DNA from: an uncultured Eubacteriales bacterium
GTDB taxonomy: Bacteria; Bacillota; Clostridia; Oscillospirales; Acutalibacteraceae
Length of the DNA stretch: 64,000 bases
Direction: 5' to 3'
Assembly (NCBI GenBank): GCA_934489895.1
Contig: CAKSST010000005.1
Span: forward strand, 44,975 to 108,974
The position numbers and the translations under genes were made by a program. Below are positions 26,420 to 34,203 of the stretch, one piece after another. Within the stretch, counting starts at the first letter, position 1. Each line of letters begins with the position of its first letter. The notes beneath the pieces are model-generated. The model did not search any database. It was not told where the DNA came from and was given only the letters and a program-made list of their open reading frames with translations.

Positions 26420-27795
26420 AATTTATTCACCATTTCTTTAAAAAACTTACCGCGCTGCGCAAAGTTCGGAAAAGCGTCAAAACTTGCACAGGCTGGCGAA
26501 AGGGTCACAATATCACCCTGCTGTGCGCGGTCGTGCGCAACCTGTACAGACTCGGCAAGATTCTGCGTAAAAACAATTTCGGGACTGCCGTCATATTTTT
26601 CGTAAGATTTTACTGCATCAGCTATTGCATTTGCAGTAGGACCGCATAAAATCAAAAGCTTTACCTTTTCTGATACATAAGGCGCCAAAGGTTCAAAGGG
26701 AATATGCTTATCATATCCGCCCGCAATAAGTATAACCTTCTGGTCAAAGGATTTTAATCCCGCAATTGTACGTGTGGGGCTTGAAGCGATAGAGTCATTA
26801 TAATACTTTACGCCGTCTTTTTCTCTTACAAACTCTATTCGATGCTCAACGCCGGCAAATTCAGCCGCAACCTTTTTTATTGAGTCAACGCCGACATAAC
26901 CCCATACGGCAGATATTGCTGCAAGATAGTTTTCGATATTATGGTCACCCAAAATGCGTATATCCTTACGGTTGATTATAGGCACATCAATACCGCGGTA
27001 AGACATATGCAATGTACCGCTCTCGTCAAGCCAGGCGCCGTTTTTAACTTTGCCCGTCATACTAAAAGACATCTGCTGACCGCGAACATCTTTTTTAAAC
27101 GACTCAGTGATCTCATTATCCTTATTCAATACCGTACGCGAAAAAGCATTCTGATGCAGTAATATATTGCGCTTTGCATCAATATACTCCTGCATATCCT
27201 TATGGATATCAAGATGATTGGGCGCAACATTTGTTACAACACAAATATCAGGACTTTTACGCATTGAAATAAGCTGGAAAGAAGAAAGCTCAACAACCGC
27301 AAAATCCTCAGGCTTCATTTTTTCAACATCTGGCAATAACGGCCTTCCTATATTTCCTCCAAGATGCACCGTTTTGCCTTCAGCCTTAAGCATCTCGGCA
27401 ATAAGGGTAGTTGTGGTGGTTTTACCGTCTGAGCCTGTAATCGCTATAATTGTTGCAGGACATAAATCAAAAAACACTTCCATCTCAGAAGTAACAGCTA
27501 TACCGTTTTTTCTCGCTTCACAAAGCTCAGGCAAATAAAAACTCATACCCGGGGTACGGAAAATAATATCAACCTCAAGATTTTTAAGGTAGTCCTCACC
27601 CAAGCGAAGCTTTGCCCCGGCCTTTTCAAGCACATCTGCCTGCGGTCCAATATCTTCGCGGCTGCGTCGGTCGCAAGCAATAACCTTCGCACCTTTTTCC
27701 AGAAACTGAAGTATTAAAGGAGTATTGCTTATACCAATACCGCACATAGCTATTTTTTTACCTTCAATCTGTTCGCCGAACTGACGGAAATCCAT
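26416..27795 (-). CDS. murD: UDP-N-acetylmuramoylalanine-D-glutamate ligase
   Basis: Cytoplasmic peptidoglycan enzyme adding D-Glu to UDP-MurNAc-L-Ala. The 459 residues include the N-terminal nucleotide-binding domain (KKIAMCGIGISNT), the ATP loop ITGSDGKTTTTTLIAEML near 117 and NHLDIHKDMQEYIDAKRNIL near 195. A C-terminal ligase domain with AGGYDKHIPFEPL near 365 follows. It is the first gene of a five-gene cluster (murD, two M42 peptidases, GNAT, PLP enzyme). Confidence 0.95.
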   Translation of the reverse strand: MDFRQFGEQIEGKKIAMCGIGISNTPLILQFLEKGAKVIACDRRSREDIGPQADVLEKAGAKLRLGEDYLKNLEVDIIFRTPGMSFYLPELCEARKNGIAVTSEMEVFFDLCPATIIAITGSDGKTTTTTLIAEMLKAEGKTVHLGGNIGRPLLPDVEKMKPEDFAVVELSSFQLISMRKSPDICVVTNVAPNHLDIHKDMQEYIDAKRNILLHQNAFSRTVLNKDNEITESFKKDVRGQQMSFSMTGKVKNGAWLDESGTLHMSYRGIDVPIINRKDIRILGDHNIENYLAAISAVWGYVGVDSIKKVAAEFAGVEHRIEFVREKDGVKYYNDSIASSPTRTIAGLKSFDQKVILIAGGYDKHIPFEPLAPYVSEKVKLLILCGPTANAIADAVKSYEKYDGSPEIVFTQNLAESVQVAHDRAQQGDIVTLSPACASFDAFPNFAQRGKFFKEMVNKL

Positions 27796-27958
27796 AAATA
27801 CACTCCTTCGTATCTATATGTAAAATACCAATACTAATTATACTTATAATATTCGGAAATATCAATAACATATTTAGTAAAACAGCAGATGTTTCTGTCC
27901 TTTTTATTGTACACATCGCCTGATAAAATAAAAACATAAAGTAATTGCAAAAAAACAC

Positions 27959-27987
27959 TTGACAAATAACTTCAGTTACTGTATATT
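27959..27987 (+). promoter_or_regulatory. Sigma-A promoter of the SOS small membrane protein gene
   Basis: TTGACA (27959-27964), 17-nt spacer, TATATT (27982-27987). The predicted start of transcription is about 27994, just ahead of the LexA box. Confidence 0.8.
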
Positions 27988-28000
27988 AAAATACGTAAGA

Positions 28001-28014
28001 CGAACAAATGTTCG
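28001..28014. promoter_or_regulatory. LexA (SOS) box
   Basis: CGAACAAATGTTCG is a perfect match to the Gram-positive LexA operator CGAACRNRYGTTCG. It lies just after the predicted transcription start and 14 bp before the start codon at 28028, where a bound repressor would block transcription. Confidence 0.88.
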
Positions 28015-28027
28015 CGAGGAGGAAATT

Positions 28028-28243
28028 ATGGTATTTACTAATGTTTTATTAACTGTTGCTGAGTTCGCTGCAGGCGGTTTTATAATCTGGGGCTTCTTTA
28101 ATGAAGAAAAGTTTGTGCGCTTTGAGCGCCGCATTGCCGCGCGCATACAGCGTGCTTTCAGGCGCAAGGTTTCCCGCTGTTCCCATTGCGGATGCACATA
28201 CTCTGTTATTGTAGGTAACGACAACTGCAACAAGATTGCATAA
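28028..28243 (+). CDS. SOS-controlled small single-pass membrane protein
   Basis: Start ATG 28028 follows CGAGGAGGAAATT; a longer reading from 27959 would use the promoter and LexA box as coding. The 71 residues have one membrane helix (about 3-24, VLLTVAEFAAGGFIIWGFF) and then a strongly basic amphipathic stretch (EEKFVRFERRIAARIQRAFRR). The C-terminus has the pattern CSHCGC plus another Cys. I do not recognise a family. Size, topology and LexA control fit SOS-induced cell-division inhibitors (YneA, SidA, DivS are similar in kind, not in sequence). A terminator follows at 28273, so it is monocistronic. Confidence 0.75.
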   Translation: MVFTNVLLTVAEFAAGGFIIWGFFNEEKFVRFERRIAARIQRAFRRKVSRCSHCGCTYSVIVGNDNCNKIA

Positions 28244-28272
28244 AATATATTTTATCTTTGCCTTTTATAATT

Positions 28273-28316
28273 ATCCCCTATGGGCTCTGTTTTAAGCAGA
28301 GCTTATAGGGGATTTT
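28273..28316 (+). terminator. Rho-independent terminator after the SOS gene
   Basis: ATCCCCTATGGGCTCTG pairs with CAGAGCTTATAGGGGAT around TTTTAAG, followed by TTTTAT. Confidence 0.85.
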
Positions 28317-28327
28317 ATATGTAAACC

Positions 28328-28356
28328 TTGACTAATTAATTTGTAAGTACTATATT
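28328..28356 (+). promoter_or_regulatory. Sigma-A promoter of ddh
   Basis: TTGACT (28328-28333), 17-nt spacer, TATATT (28351-28356). Confidence 0.75.
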
Positions 28357-28392
28357 ATTATAGTACTTTTAAATTATGAAAGGGAGATTTTT

Positions 28393-29379
28393 ATGTGTAT
28401 TAAAATCGGAATAATGGGTTACGGAAATTTAGGCAAAGGCATTGAATGTGCCATAAAGCAAAACACCGATATGGAGCTTGTTGCTGTTTTTACCCGCCGT
28501 TCTCCCGAAAGTGTTAATATTCTAACTGAGGGTGTTCCCGTTTTACATGTTGATAAAGCCATTGAAATGAAGGAGAAAATTGATATTTTAATCCTTTGCG
28601 GCGGAAGCGCAACCGACCTGCCTGTTCAAACACCTGAATATGCAAAGTATTTTAATGTTGTTGACAGCTTTGACACCCACGCTAAAATACCCGAACATTT
28701 TGAAGCAGTTGATTCTGCGGCAAAAAGCGCAAACAACATTGCAGTAATATCTTGTGGTTGGGACCCCGGTATGTTCTCTCTTAACCGCCTTTATGCCGGC
28801 ACAATTCTTCCTGACGGTAAGGATTACACTTTCTGGGGTAAAGGTGTAAGCCAGGGCCATTCAGATGCAATACGCCGTATTGACGGTGTTGTTGACGCAA
28901 AACAGTATACCATCCCGATAGACTCAGCCTTACAGTCAGTAAGAAGCGGCTCAAACCCTGAGCTCACTACCCGCCAGAAGCATTTGCGTGAATGCTTTGT
29001 TGTTGCAGCCGAGGGTGCTGATAAAGCAAAAATCGAAAATGAAATAATAACAATGCCCAACTATTTTGCCGATTATGATACCACCGTGCATTTTATTTCA
29101 GCCGAAGAGTTAAAGCGCGACCACAGCGGTATTCCTCACGGCGGTTTTGTTATCCGTTCAGGCAAAACCGGCTGGCAGAGCGAAAACACCCATATTATTG
29201 AGTACAGTTTAAAGCTTGACTCTAATCCGGAATTTACGGCAAGTGTTATTGTCGCATGCGCACGCGCGGCATATCGCATGAAGATGCAAGGCGTTTGCGG
29301 TTGCAAAACAATGCTTGATATCCCCCCCGCTTACCTTAGTGCTTTATCGGACGAAGAATTAAGAAAAAATTTGTTATAA
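28393..29379 (+). CDS. ddh: meso-Diaminopimelate D-dehydrogenase
   Basis: NADP-dependent enzyme making meso-diaminopimelate directly from tetrahydrodipicolinate, the one-step branch of lysine and peptidoglycan precursor synthesis. The 328 residues have the Rossmann motif GIMGYGNLGKGIE at 7-19 and the family blocks SCGWDPGMFSLNRL near 119 and FWGKGVSQGHSDAIRRIDGV near 147. GAAAGGGAG precedes the ATG. Monocistronic, with promoter and terminator. Confidence 0.95.
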   Translation: MCIKIGIMGYGNLGKGIECAIKQNTDMELVAVFTRRSPESVNILTEGVPVLHVDKAIEMKEKIDILILCGGSATDLPVQTPEYAKYFNVVDSFDTHAKIPEHFEAVDSAAKSANNIAVISCGWDPGMFSLNRLYAGTILPDGKDYTFWGKGVSQGHSDAIRRIDGVVDAKQYTIPIDSALQSVRSGSNPELTTRQKHLRECFVVAAEGADKAKIENEIITMPNYFADYDTTVHFISAEELKRDHSGIPHGGFVIRSGKTGWQSENTHIIEYSLKLDSNPEFTASVIVACARAAYRMKMQGVCGCKTMLDIPPAYLSALSDEELRKNLL

Positions 29380-29385
29380 TAAAAC

Positions 29386-29420
29386 AAAAAATGACCGTGA
29401 AAAGAACGGTCATTTTTTTG
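29386..29420. terminator. Terminator between ddh and acpP
   Basis: AAAAATGACCGT and ACGGTCATTTTT pair around GAAAAGA. It can serve both convergent genes. Confidence 0.85.
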
Positions 29421-29435
29421 TTTTAATTTAATTGT

Positions 29436-29663
29436 TTATTTTGCTTTTGCAATGTAATCAGCCATATCACCCAAGGTTTTTATGCTGTCAACATCCTCAT
29501 CAGGAATCTCAACATCAAACTCATCCTGAACTTCCATAAACATTTCAACAATATCAAGAGAGTCAACGCCGAGGTCTTCGATAAGATTAGTGTCTGCTGA
29601 AATAGTTTCTGCATCAATATCCAATTGCTCAGATACAATTTTTATAATTTTCTCAAGTATCAC
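29436..29663 (-). CDS. acpP: Acyl carrier protein
   Basis: Start GTG 29663 follows GGGAGGATTAATT and gives a 75-residue acidic protein of normal length; an ATG start at 29699 would add 12 unconserved residues. LGVDSLDIVEMFM holds the serine that receives 4'-phosphopantetheine. No other fatty-acid synthesis gene is adjacent, so it may serve a side pathway, but it looks like the standard AcpP. Confidence 0.92.
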   Translation of the reverse strand: MILEKIIKIVSEQLDIDAETISADTNLIEDLGVDSLDIVEMFMEVQDEFDVEIPDEDVDSIKTLGDMADYIAKAK

Positions 29664-29736
29664 AATTAATCCTCCCAAAATTACAAAGCAAATTGACATT
29701 CACTTTTTCAATATCATATATAATATATGTTTATTT

Positions 29737-30855
29737 TTAGGTTTTGTCAATGCTTTTATTATTATTATTTTTTTTTGTAAATATACTTTCATTCAGGTTT
29801 TGGGATATTTGCGATATACGTGAAAAATCCATAACGTTCACATAGTATTTTTCTATTTTTGAATGTATCTCACTTGCTATCGCCATAGAAGCCGCCGCTT
29901 CACGCAGCATATCATCTGCAGTTTTTTTATCAAAACTAAGTCTTGCGCGATGCAACTGCAAAGCTTTAACATCTGTAAATCTGCGGGAATGTATGCGGCG
30001 GTTTTCGGTATTCGGATGCATATATCTGTTTTCACAACAGAAGGCAATTTGCTGTTGCGGTAACATAACGGCATCAATGCGCATATCGTGAAAAATCGGG
30101 TCAACTGCCGTTATAACATCGCAGCCGCTATTAATTGCCTCATTTTCAATAACAGACAACAGTCGGTTTGCCGCTGCGCCGTATTCATCAGCAATAACAA
30201 TTGTATTTGTACAAAGCTTTTGCGGAGTGCTTTTGTGGTACATCATTCCAAGCGGAGTAATCGCACGCAGCCTGCAGCCAAGGCGTTTACCCTTCTTTTG
30301 TCCTGATGCGGTAATATACTCTTTGACAAGGCGGTGTGCTGTACGTTCCACCTTTTGCATATCTGTGCAAAACCATTGGGTTTTATACGCATCAGCCAAA
30401 AGCTCTGCCGCGGCTGATATATATCTTTTTGCTCTGTTTGTATATGCCGTCTTTTCTTCACAAAGGGTAAGCACCTCTGCCCTGCGGGCCTGCAAAACCT
30501 TGCTGTTTGCACATTCACCTAAATTTATTATTTGTTCACACACAATGGGAAACTGAGGCTCAACCACGTGGGGAGCTGTTCCGTCCATAACCACGCATTT
30601 CATATTGGGCAATATTACCGCATCAAGAGAATTCGGGTCACTGCTGCAAGGGCAAAGCAACACTTCGCACTTGTTTTTTACCGCTTCGGCCGCAAGGCTT
30701 TTCATCAGTGTTGATTTTCCTGTTCCGGGACCGCCCTTCAATATGTATACATTCCAGCCGTCATAAGCATCATATACATTACAAAAATCTGAAGAAAAGC
30801 CGTCCTTTGACAGCGCACCCAGAAAAAACATAGGTAATTTGCTTAATTTTATCAT
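29737..30855 (-). CDS. PRK06851-type P-loop ATPase of unknown function
   Basis: Start ATG 30855 follows TTTGGAGG. The 372 residues have an N-terminal P-loop domain (FLGALSKDGFSSDF, then ILKGGPGTGKSTLMK near 43). A second related domain starts ITPLGMMYH near 200, where the P-loop appears to be lost (KSTPQKLCTNT). The family is widespread in sporulating clostridia and bacilli; its role is not established. The C-terminal tail is rich in Lys and Asn. Gene stands alone between acpP and rnpB. Confidence 0.8.
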   Translation of the reverse strand: MIKLSKLPMFFLGALSKDGFSSDFCNVYDAYDGWNVYILKGGPGTGKSTLMKSLAAEAVKNKCEVLLCPCSSDPNSLDAVILPNMKCVVMDGTAPHVVEPQFPIVCEQIINLGECANSKVLQARRAEVLTLCEEKTAYTNRAKRYISAAAELLADAYKTQWFCTDMQKVERTAHRLVKEYITASGQKKGKRLGCRLRAITPLGMMYHKSTPQKLCTNTIVIADEYGAAANRLLSVIENEAINSGCDVITAVDPIFHDMRIDAVMLPQQQIAFCCENRYMHPNTENRRIHSRRFTDVKALQLHRARLSFDKKTADDMLREAAASMAIASEIHSKIEKYYVNVMDFSRISQISQNLNESIFTKKNNNNKSIDKT

Positions 30856-30920
30856 AAAAATTGCCTCCAAAACAAATTATGCTTGGTACATATTATTCTG
30901 TTGCTAATTTTAGGTTACTA

Positions 30921-30949
30921 TTGAATTATTCTTATAAAAATGCTATACT
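30921..30949 (+). promoter_or_regulatory. Sigma-A promoter of rnpB
   Basis: TTGAAT (30921-30926), 17-nt spacer, TATACT (30944-30949), 6 nt before the 5' end of the RNase P RNA. Confidence 0.8.
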
Positions 30950-30955
30950 TTATTT

Positions 30956-31290
30956 GCAAGTGGGTTAAACGGTCGCGGATTGCCGCAAGGCAATCTGAGG
31001 AAAGTCCGGGCACCGTAGAGCAGGATAACGGCTAACAGCCGCCGAGGGCGACCTCAGGAAAAGTGCAACAGAGATATACCGCCGCATTTTGCGGTAAGGG
31101 TGGAAAGGCGAGGTAAGAGCTCACCGGCCGCACTGGAAACTTTGCGGTCCTGTAAACTCTATCCGGTGCAACACTGACAAAGGCAATACGTCTGCTCGGC
31201 GTGCCTTGAAGAGTGGCTGGAGCGTAAGAGTAATTTTTCGCCAAGAAAGATGACCGTTCACGACAGAACCCGGCTTACAGACCCGGTTGC
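30956..31290 (+). ncRNA. rnpB: RNase P RNA (catalytic subunit), bacterial class A
   Basis: The P4-region sequence GAGGAAAGTCCGGGC (from about 30998) and the matching ACAGAACCCGGCTTA near 31263 are the universal RNase P core. The ends GCAAGTGGGT and ACCCGGTTGC pair to form P1. AGGGTGGAAAGGCGAGGTAAGAG in the middle is typical of the specificity domain. It processes the 5' ends of pre-tRNAs. Ends are inferred from P1 and the terminator. Confidence 0.95.
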
Positions 31291-31294
31291 AAAA

Positions 31295-31333
31295 AAAAGA
31301 GTGCGGCAAAATACTTTGCCGCACTCTTTTTTA
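31295..31333. terminator. Terminator after rnpB
   Basis: AAAAGAGTGCGGCAAA pairs with TTTGCCGCACTCTTTT, with T-runs on both strands. It also ends the convergent 181-residue gene at 31331. Confidence 0.85.
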
Positions 31334-31876
31334 CAGCCATAAATACTCAGGTGAAAATTCATTTTCAAGGCTTTCAATAACTCCGCAAAAATTGTTTATA
31401 TCAGTAACGCTTGCATATTTGAGAGCAATACCGATTGTATTATTTCTTTTAATTCTAACCGCCCAACACTTTTTAAAAAGCAATTCCAAATTGGAATTCA
31501 CTGAAAATTTGCCGCAAATTATTAATCCCAAAGGGGTAATTTTAACAATTATTTCGCTGCCGTTTGCGGCAAGCTCTAAAATAATATAGGTTAGCAATCT
31601 GCGGTCAATATAAAAACTGCCGGTACCCTTGACCGCCAACCCAATATGTTTTTTGTCAGCAACACAAACCGCTTTTATTCTCATAAATAAATCTTCTATA
31701 AACCGCCTTATATCTGTGGCTTCCATATATAATGGTGAAAATAGAGCCTCTAGAATTTTTACTTTTACAAGTTTTTTAATAATATTATCATTTTTTTGTG
31801 TTGACTTAATTTTTTTCATTATATGTTTTTTAAGCAAATTCGAATAAATTTCGCATTTTGACGGATAATAATTCAT
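31331..31876 (-). CDS. Hypothetical protein, possibly a degenerate GHKL ATPase-like domain
   Basis: Start ATG 31876 follows AAGGAAG; an upstream start at 31918 adds 14 unlikely residues. The 181 residues have a basic helical N-terminal half (about 1-80). The second half is patterned like a histidine-kinase ATPase N-box (DRRLLTYIILELAANGSEIIVKITPLGLIICGKF near 95), but G1/G2 boxes are not recognisable. ATP binding is therefore doubtful. No response regulator is nearby. Low-confidence family guess; the ORF itself looks real from its start, ribosome binding site and terminator. Confidence 0.55.
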   Translation of the reverse strand: MNYYPSKCEIYSNLLKKHIMKKIKSTQKNDNIIKKLVKVKILEALFSPLYMEATDIRRFIEDLFMRIKAVCVADKKHIGLAVKGTGSFYIDRRLLTYIILELAANGSEIIVKITPLGLIICGKFSVNSNLELLFKKCWAVRIKRNNTIGIALKYASVTDINNFCGVIESLENEFSPEYLWL

Positions 31877-31945
31877 GATTTTCGCTTCCTTTTTAATATT
31901 ATTTGCACAAAAATCCATTTTTTATATAAAAAATAAATAAAGTTC

Positions 31946-31974
31946 TTGAAAAATCTGACAAATAGAGTTAAAAT
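31946..31974 (+). promoter_or_regulatory. Sigma-A promoter of gapA
   Basis: TTGAAA (31946-31951), 17-nt spacer, TAAAAT (31969-31974). The ribosome binding site AAGGAGG follows near 31991. Confidence 0.75.
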
Positions 31975-32007
31975 ATATTTAACATATTTTTAAGGAGGAT
32001 TTTATAA

Positions 32008-33018
32008 ATGGTAAAAGTTGCTATTAACGGATTCGGCCGTATCGGTCGTCTCGCCTTCCGTCAGATGTTCGGCGCTGAAGGCTATGAAATTGTTGCTATC
32101 AATGACTTAACTGATGCAAAGATGCTGGCTCATCTTCTTAAGTATGACTCAGCTCAGGGTCGCTATGAAAAAGCCGACACTGTTTATGCAGAGGAAGACG
32201 CTATCGTTGTTGACGGCAAGAGAATCAAAATCTATGCTATGAAAGATGCTAAGGATCTCCCCTGGGGAGAGATAGGTGTTGATGTTGTTCTTGAGTGCAC
32301 AGGTTTCTACACCTCAAAAGCAAAGTCACAGGCTCACATCGATGCAGGTGCTAAAAAGGTAGTTATTTCTGCACCTTCAGGCAACGACCTTCCCACAATC
32401 GTTTACGGCGTAAACGAGAAGGTTCTTACACCTGATGACAAAATCATCTCTGCTGCTTCCTGCACCACAAACTGCTTAGCTCCTATGGCTAAAGCTCTTA
32501 ACGAGTATGCAGCTATTCAGTCAGGTATCATGTCTACAATCCACGCTTATACCGGTGACCAGATGGTTCTTGACGGTCCCCACAGAAAAGGCGATCTCCG
32601 TCGTGCACGTGCAGCTGCTGTTAATATTGTTCCTAACTCCACAGGCGCTGCAAAGGCCATCGGCCTTGTTATCCCCGAGCTCAACGGTAAGCTTATCGGT
32701 TCTGCGCAGCGTGTTCCCGTTCCTACCGGCTCTACAACAATTCTTGTTGCAGTAGTTAAGGGAGAGAACGTTACTGTTGAAGGTGTAAATGCTGCTATGA
32801 AGGCTGCTGCAAGTGAGTCTTTCGGTTACACCGAGGAAGAGCTTGTTTCTTCCGATATCATCGGTATAAAATACGGCTCACTGTTTGACGCTACTCAGAC
32901 AATGGTGATCGACCTCGGCAACGGTCTGTATGAAGTTCAGGTTGTTTCATGGTATGACAACGAGAACTCCTACACCAGCCAGATGGTTCGTACCATTAAG
33001 TATTTTGCTGAGATCTAA
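32008..33018 (+). CDS. gap: Glyceraldehyde-3-phosphate dehydrogenase
   Basis: NAD-dependent glycolytic enzyme, 336 residues. INGFGRIGRLAFRQM gives the Rossmann fold and SAASCTTNCLAPM near 150 the catalytic cysteine. Codon use looks more restricted than in neighbours, as expected for a highly expressed gene. It is monocistronic (promoter 31946, terminator 33041); no pgk or tpi follows. Confidence 0.97.
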   Translation: MVKVAINGFGRIGRLAFRQMFGAEGYEIVAINDLTDAKMLAHLLKYDSAQGRYEKADTVYAEEDAIVVDGKRIKIYAMKDAKDLPWGEIGVDVVLECTGFYTSKAKSQAHIDAGAKKVVISAPSGNDLPTIVYGVNEKVLTPDDKIISAASCTTNCLAPMAKALNEYAAIQSGIMSTIHAYTGDQMVLDGPHRKGDLRRARAAAVNIVPNSTGAAKAIGLVIPELNGKLIGSAQRVPVPTGSTTILVAVVKGENVTVEGVNAAMKAAASESFGYTEEELVSSDIIGIKYGSLFDATQTMVIDLGNGLYEVQVVSWYDNENSYTSQMVRTIKYFAEI

Positions 33019-33040
33019 TTTAAGAAGCATTTGTCATATT

Positions 33041-33076
33041 AAAACAGCATAGCCGTAACGGTTATGCTGTTTTTCA
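33041..33076 (+). terminator. Terminator after gapA
   Basis: AAAACAGCATAGCCGT and ACGGTTATGCTGTTTTT form a short, strong hairpin with a T-run. Confidence 0.8.
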
Positions 33077-33221
33077 TAAAAAAAGAAAGGAATCACACGG
33101 TATGAATCCCGACCCCGCGAGTTATCACAGTAAAGACAAAAATTCAATATTGCCGTGAACATAAATGCAAAGCCTTTTCATACGCTGCTGCTTTATGTTT
33201 GCGTAGAAAGGTTTTGATAAA
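33077..33221 (+). promoter_or_regulatory. Leader of the corA-like gene, possible structured 5' UTR
   Basis: This gene-free interval contains complementary pairs GTATGAA (33100-33106) with TTCATAC (33177-33183), and AACATAAA (33158-33165) with TTTATGTT (33192-33199). These could make alternative stems before the gene. I do not recognise the Mg2+ M-box or other named riboswitch in it. Confidence 0.3.
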
Positions 33222-34169
33222 ATGGTTAACTATTACATCACTCAAAACGGCAAACCCGTATCCATACAGGACCAGCAGAACGGATGTTGGATATCTATGA
33301 TTGCACCAAACGAAGATGAAATTGCAAAAATCTCAACAGCACATAACATAGACCCTGATGCAATCAAAGCCGCGCTTGATATTGACGAGCGTTCCCGTAT
33401 TGAAACAGATGAAAATTATACAATGATATTGGTGAATATACCCATAGTTGAAGCATTTACAGACGAGAAAGAGCTTTACAATACGCTTCCTCTTTCTATC
33501 ATTACAGTAAATGACGTCGTAATTACCGTTTGCAGTCAGGATACTCCCATATTGCACCAATTTACCAGAGGCAAAGTAAAGGATTTCCACACTAATATGA
33601 AATCCCGCTTTATCTTTCAATTGCTTCATAAAATTTCTTCTTTTTACCTGCTGTATCTTCGCGTAATTGACCGCAAAAGCGAAGAGGTTGAAACACAGCT
33701 GCATAAATCCACCCGTAACCAAGAGCTTATTGAACTTTTAAAGCTTGAAAAAAGCCTTGTTTACTTTACAACCGCGCTTCGTTCAAATGAGGTCGTGCTT
33801 GAAAAATTAATGCGTCTTGAAAATATAAAAAAATACCCCGATGATGCTGATCTGCTTGAGGATGTTATTGTTGAAAACCGTCAGGCAATAGAAATGGCTA
33901 ACATATACAGCGGTATTTTAAGCGGAACAATGGACGCCTTTGCATCGGTTATATCAAACAACCTTAACATAGTAATGAAAATACTTGCCGTAATAACCAT
34001 TGTAATGTCCATACCAACAATGATATTCAGCGCCTACGGTATGAACCTGCAATTAGGCGGTATGCCTTTTGCTCAGAACCCTTACGGCTTTTTGATAATT
34101 GTAGCTATTGCCCTTGCTTTAAGCGCTATAGTGGCACTGCTGTTTAAAGCGCTTAAGATGTTTAGATAA
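33222..34169 (+). CDS. corA: CorA-family divalent cation transporter
   Basis: The 315 residues form a large cytoplasmic N-terminal domain with coiled-coil helices, then two C-terminal membrane helices. The family motif YGMNLQ sits at the end of the first helix, near residue 270. The loop to the second helix (GGMPFAQNPYGF) is short. It moves Mg2+ (or Co2+/Ni2+) down the gradient as a pentamer. The start has GAAAGG upstream and a terminator follows at 34173. Confidence 0.92.
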   Translation: MVNYYITQNGKPVSIQDQQNGCWISMIAPNEDEIAKISTAHNIDPDAIKAALDIDERSRIETDENYTMILVNIPIVEAFTDEKELYNTLPLSIITVNDVVITVCSQDTPILHQFTRGKVKDFHTNMKSRFIFQLLHKISSFYLLYLRVIDRKSEEVETQLHKSTRNQELIELLKLEKSLVYFTTALRSNEVVLEKLMRLENIKKYPDDADLLEDVIVENRQAIEMANIYSGILSGTMDAFASVISNNLNIVMKILAVITIVMSIPTMIFSAYGMNLQLGGMPFAQNPYGFLIIVAIALALSAIVALLFKALKMFR

Positions 34170-34172
34170 AAT

Positions 34173-34203
34173 AAAAATGACAGCCTTTGGCTGTCATTTT
34201 TTT
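34173..34203. terminator. Bidirectional terminator between corA and the MATE gene
   Basis: AAAAATGACAGCC and GGCTGTCATTTTTTT pair around TTT; T-run on plus, A-run on the other side. Confidence 0.85.

Noticed and set aside
33077..33221. Mg2+ M-box riboswitch before corA
   Set aside because: The interval lacks the length and conserved blocks of an M-box; only local complementarities are visible.
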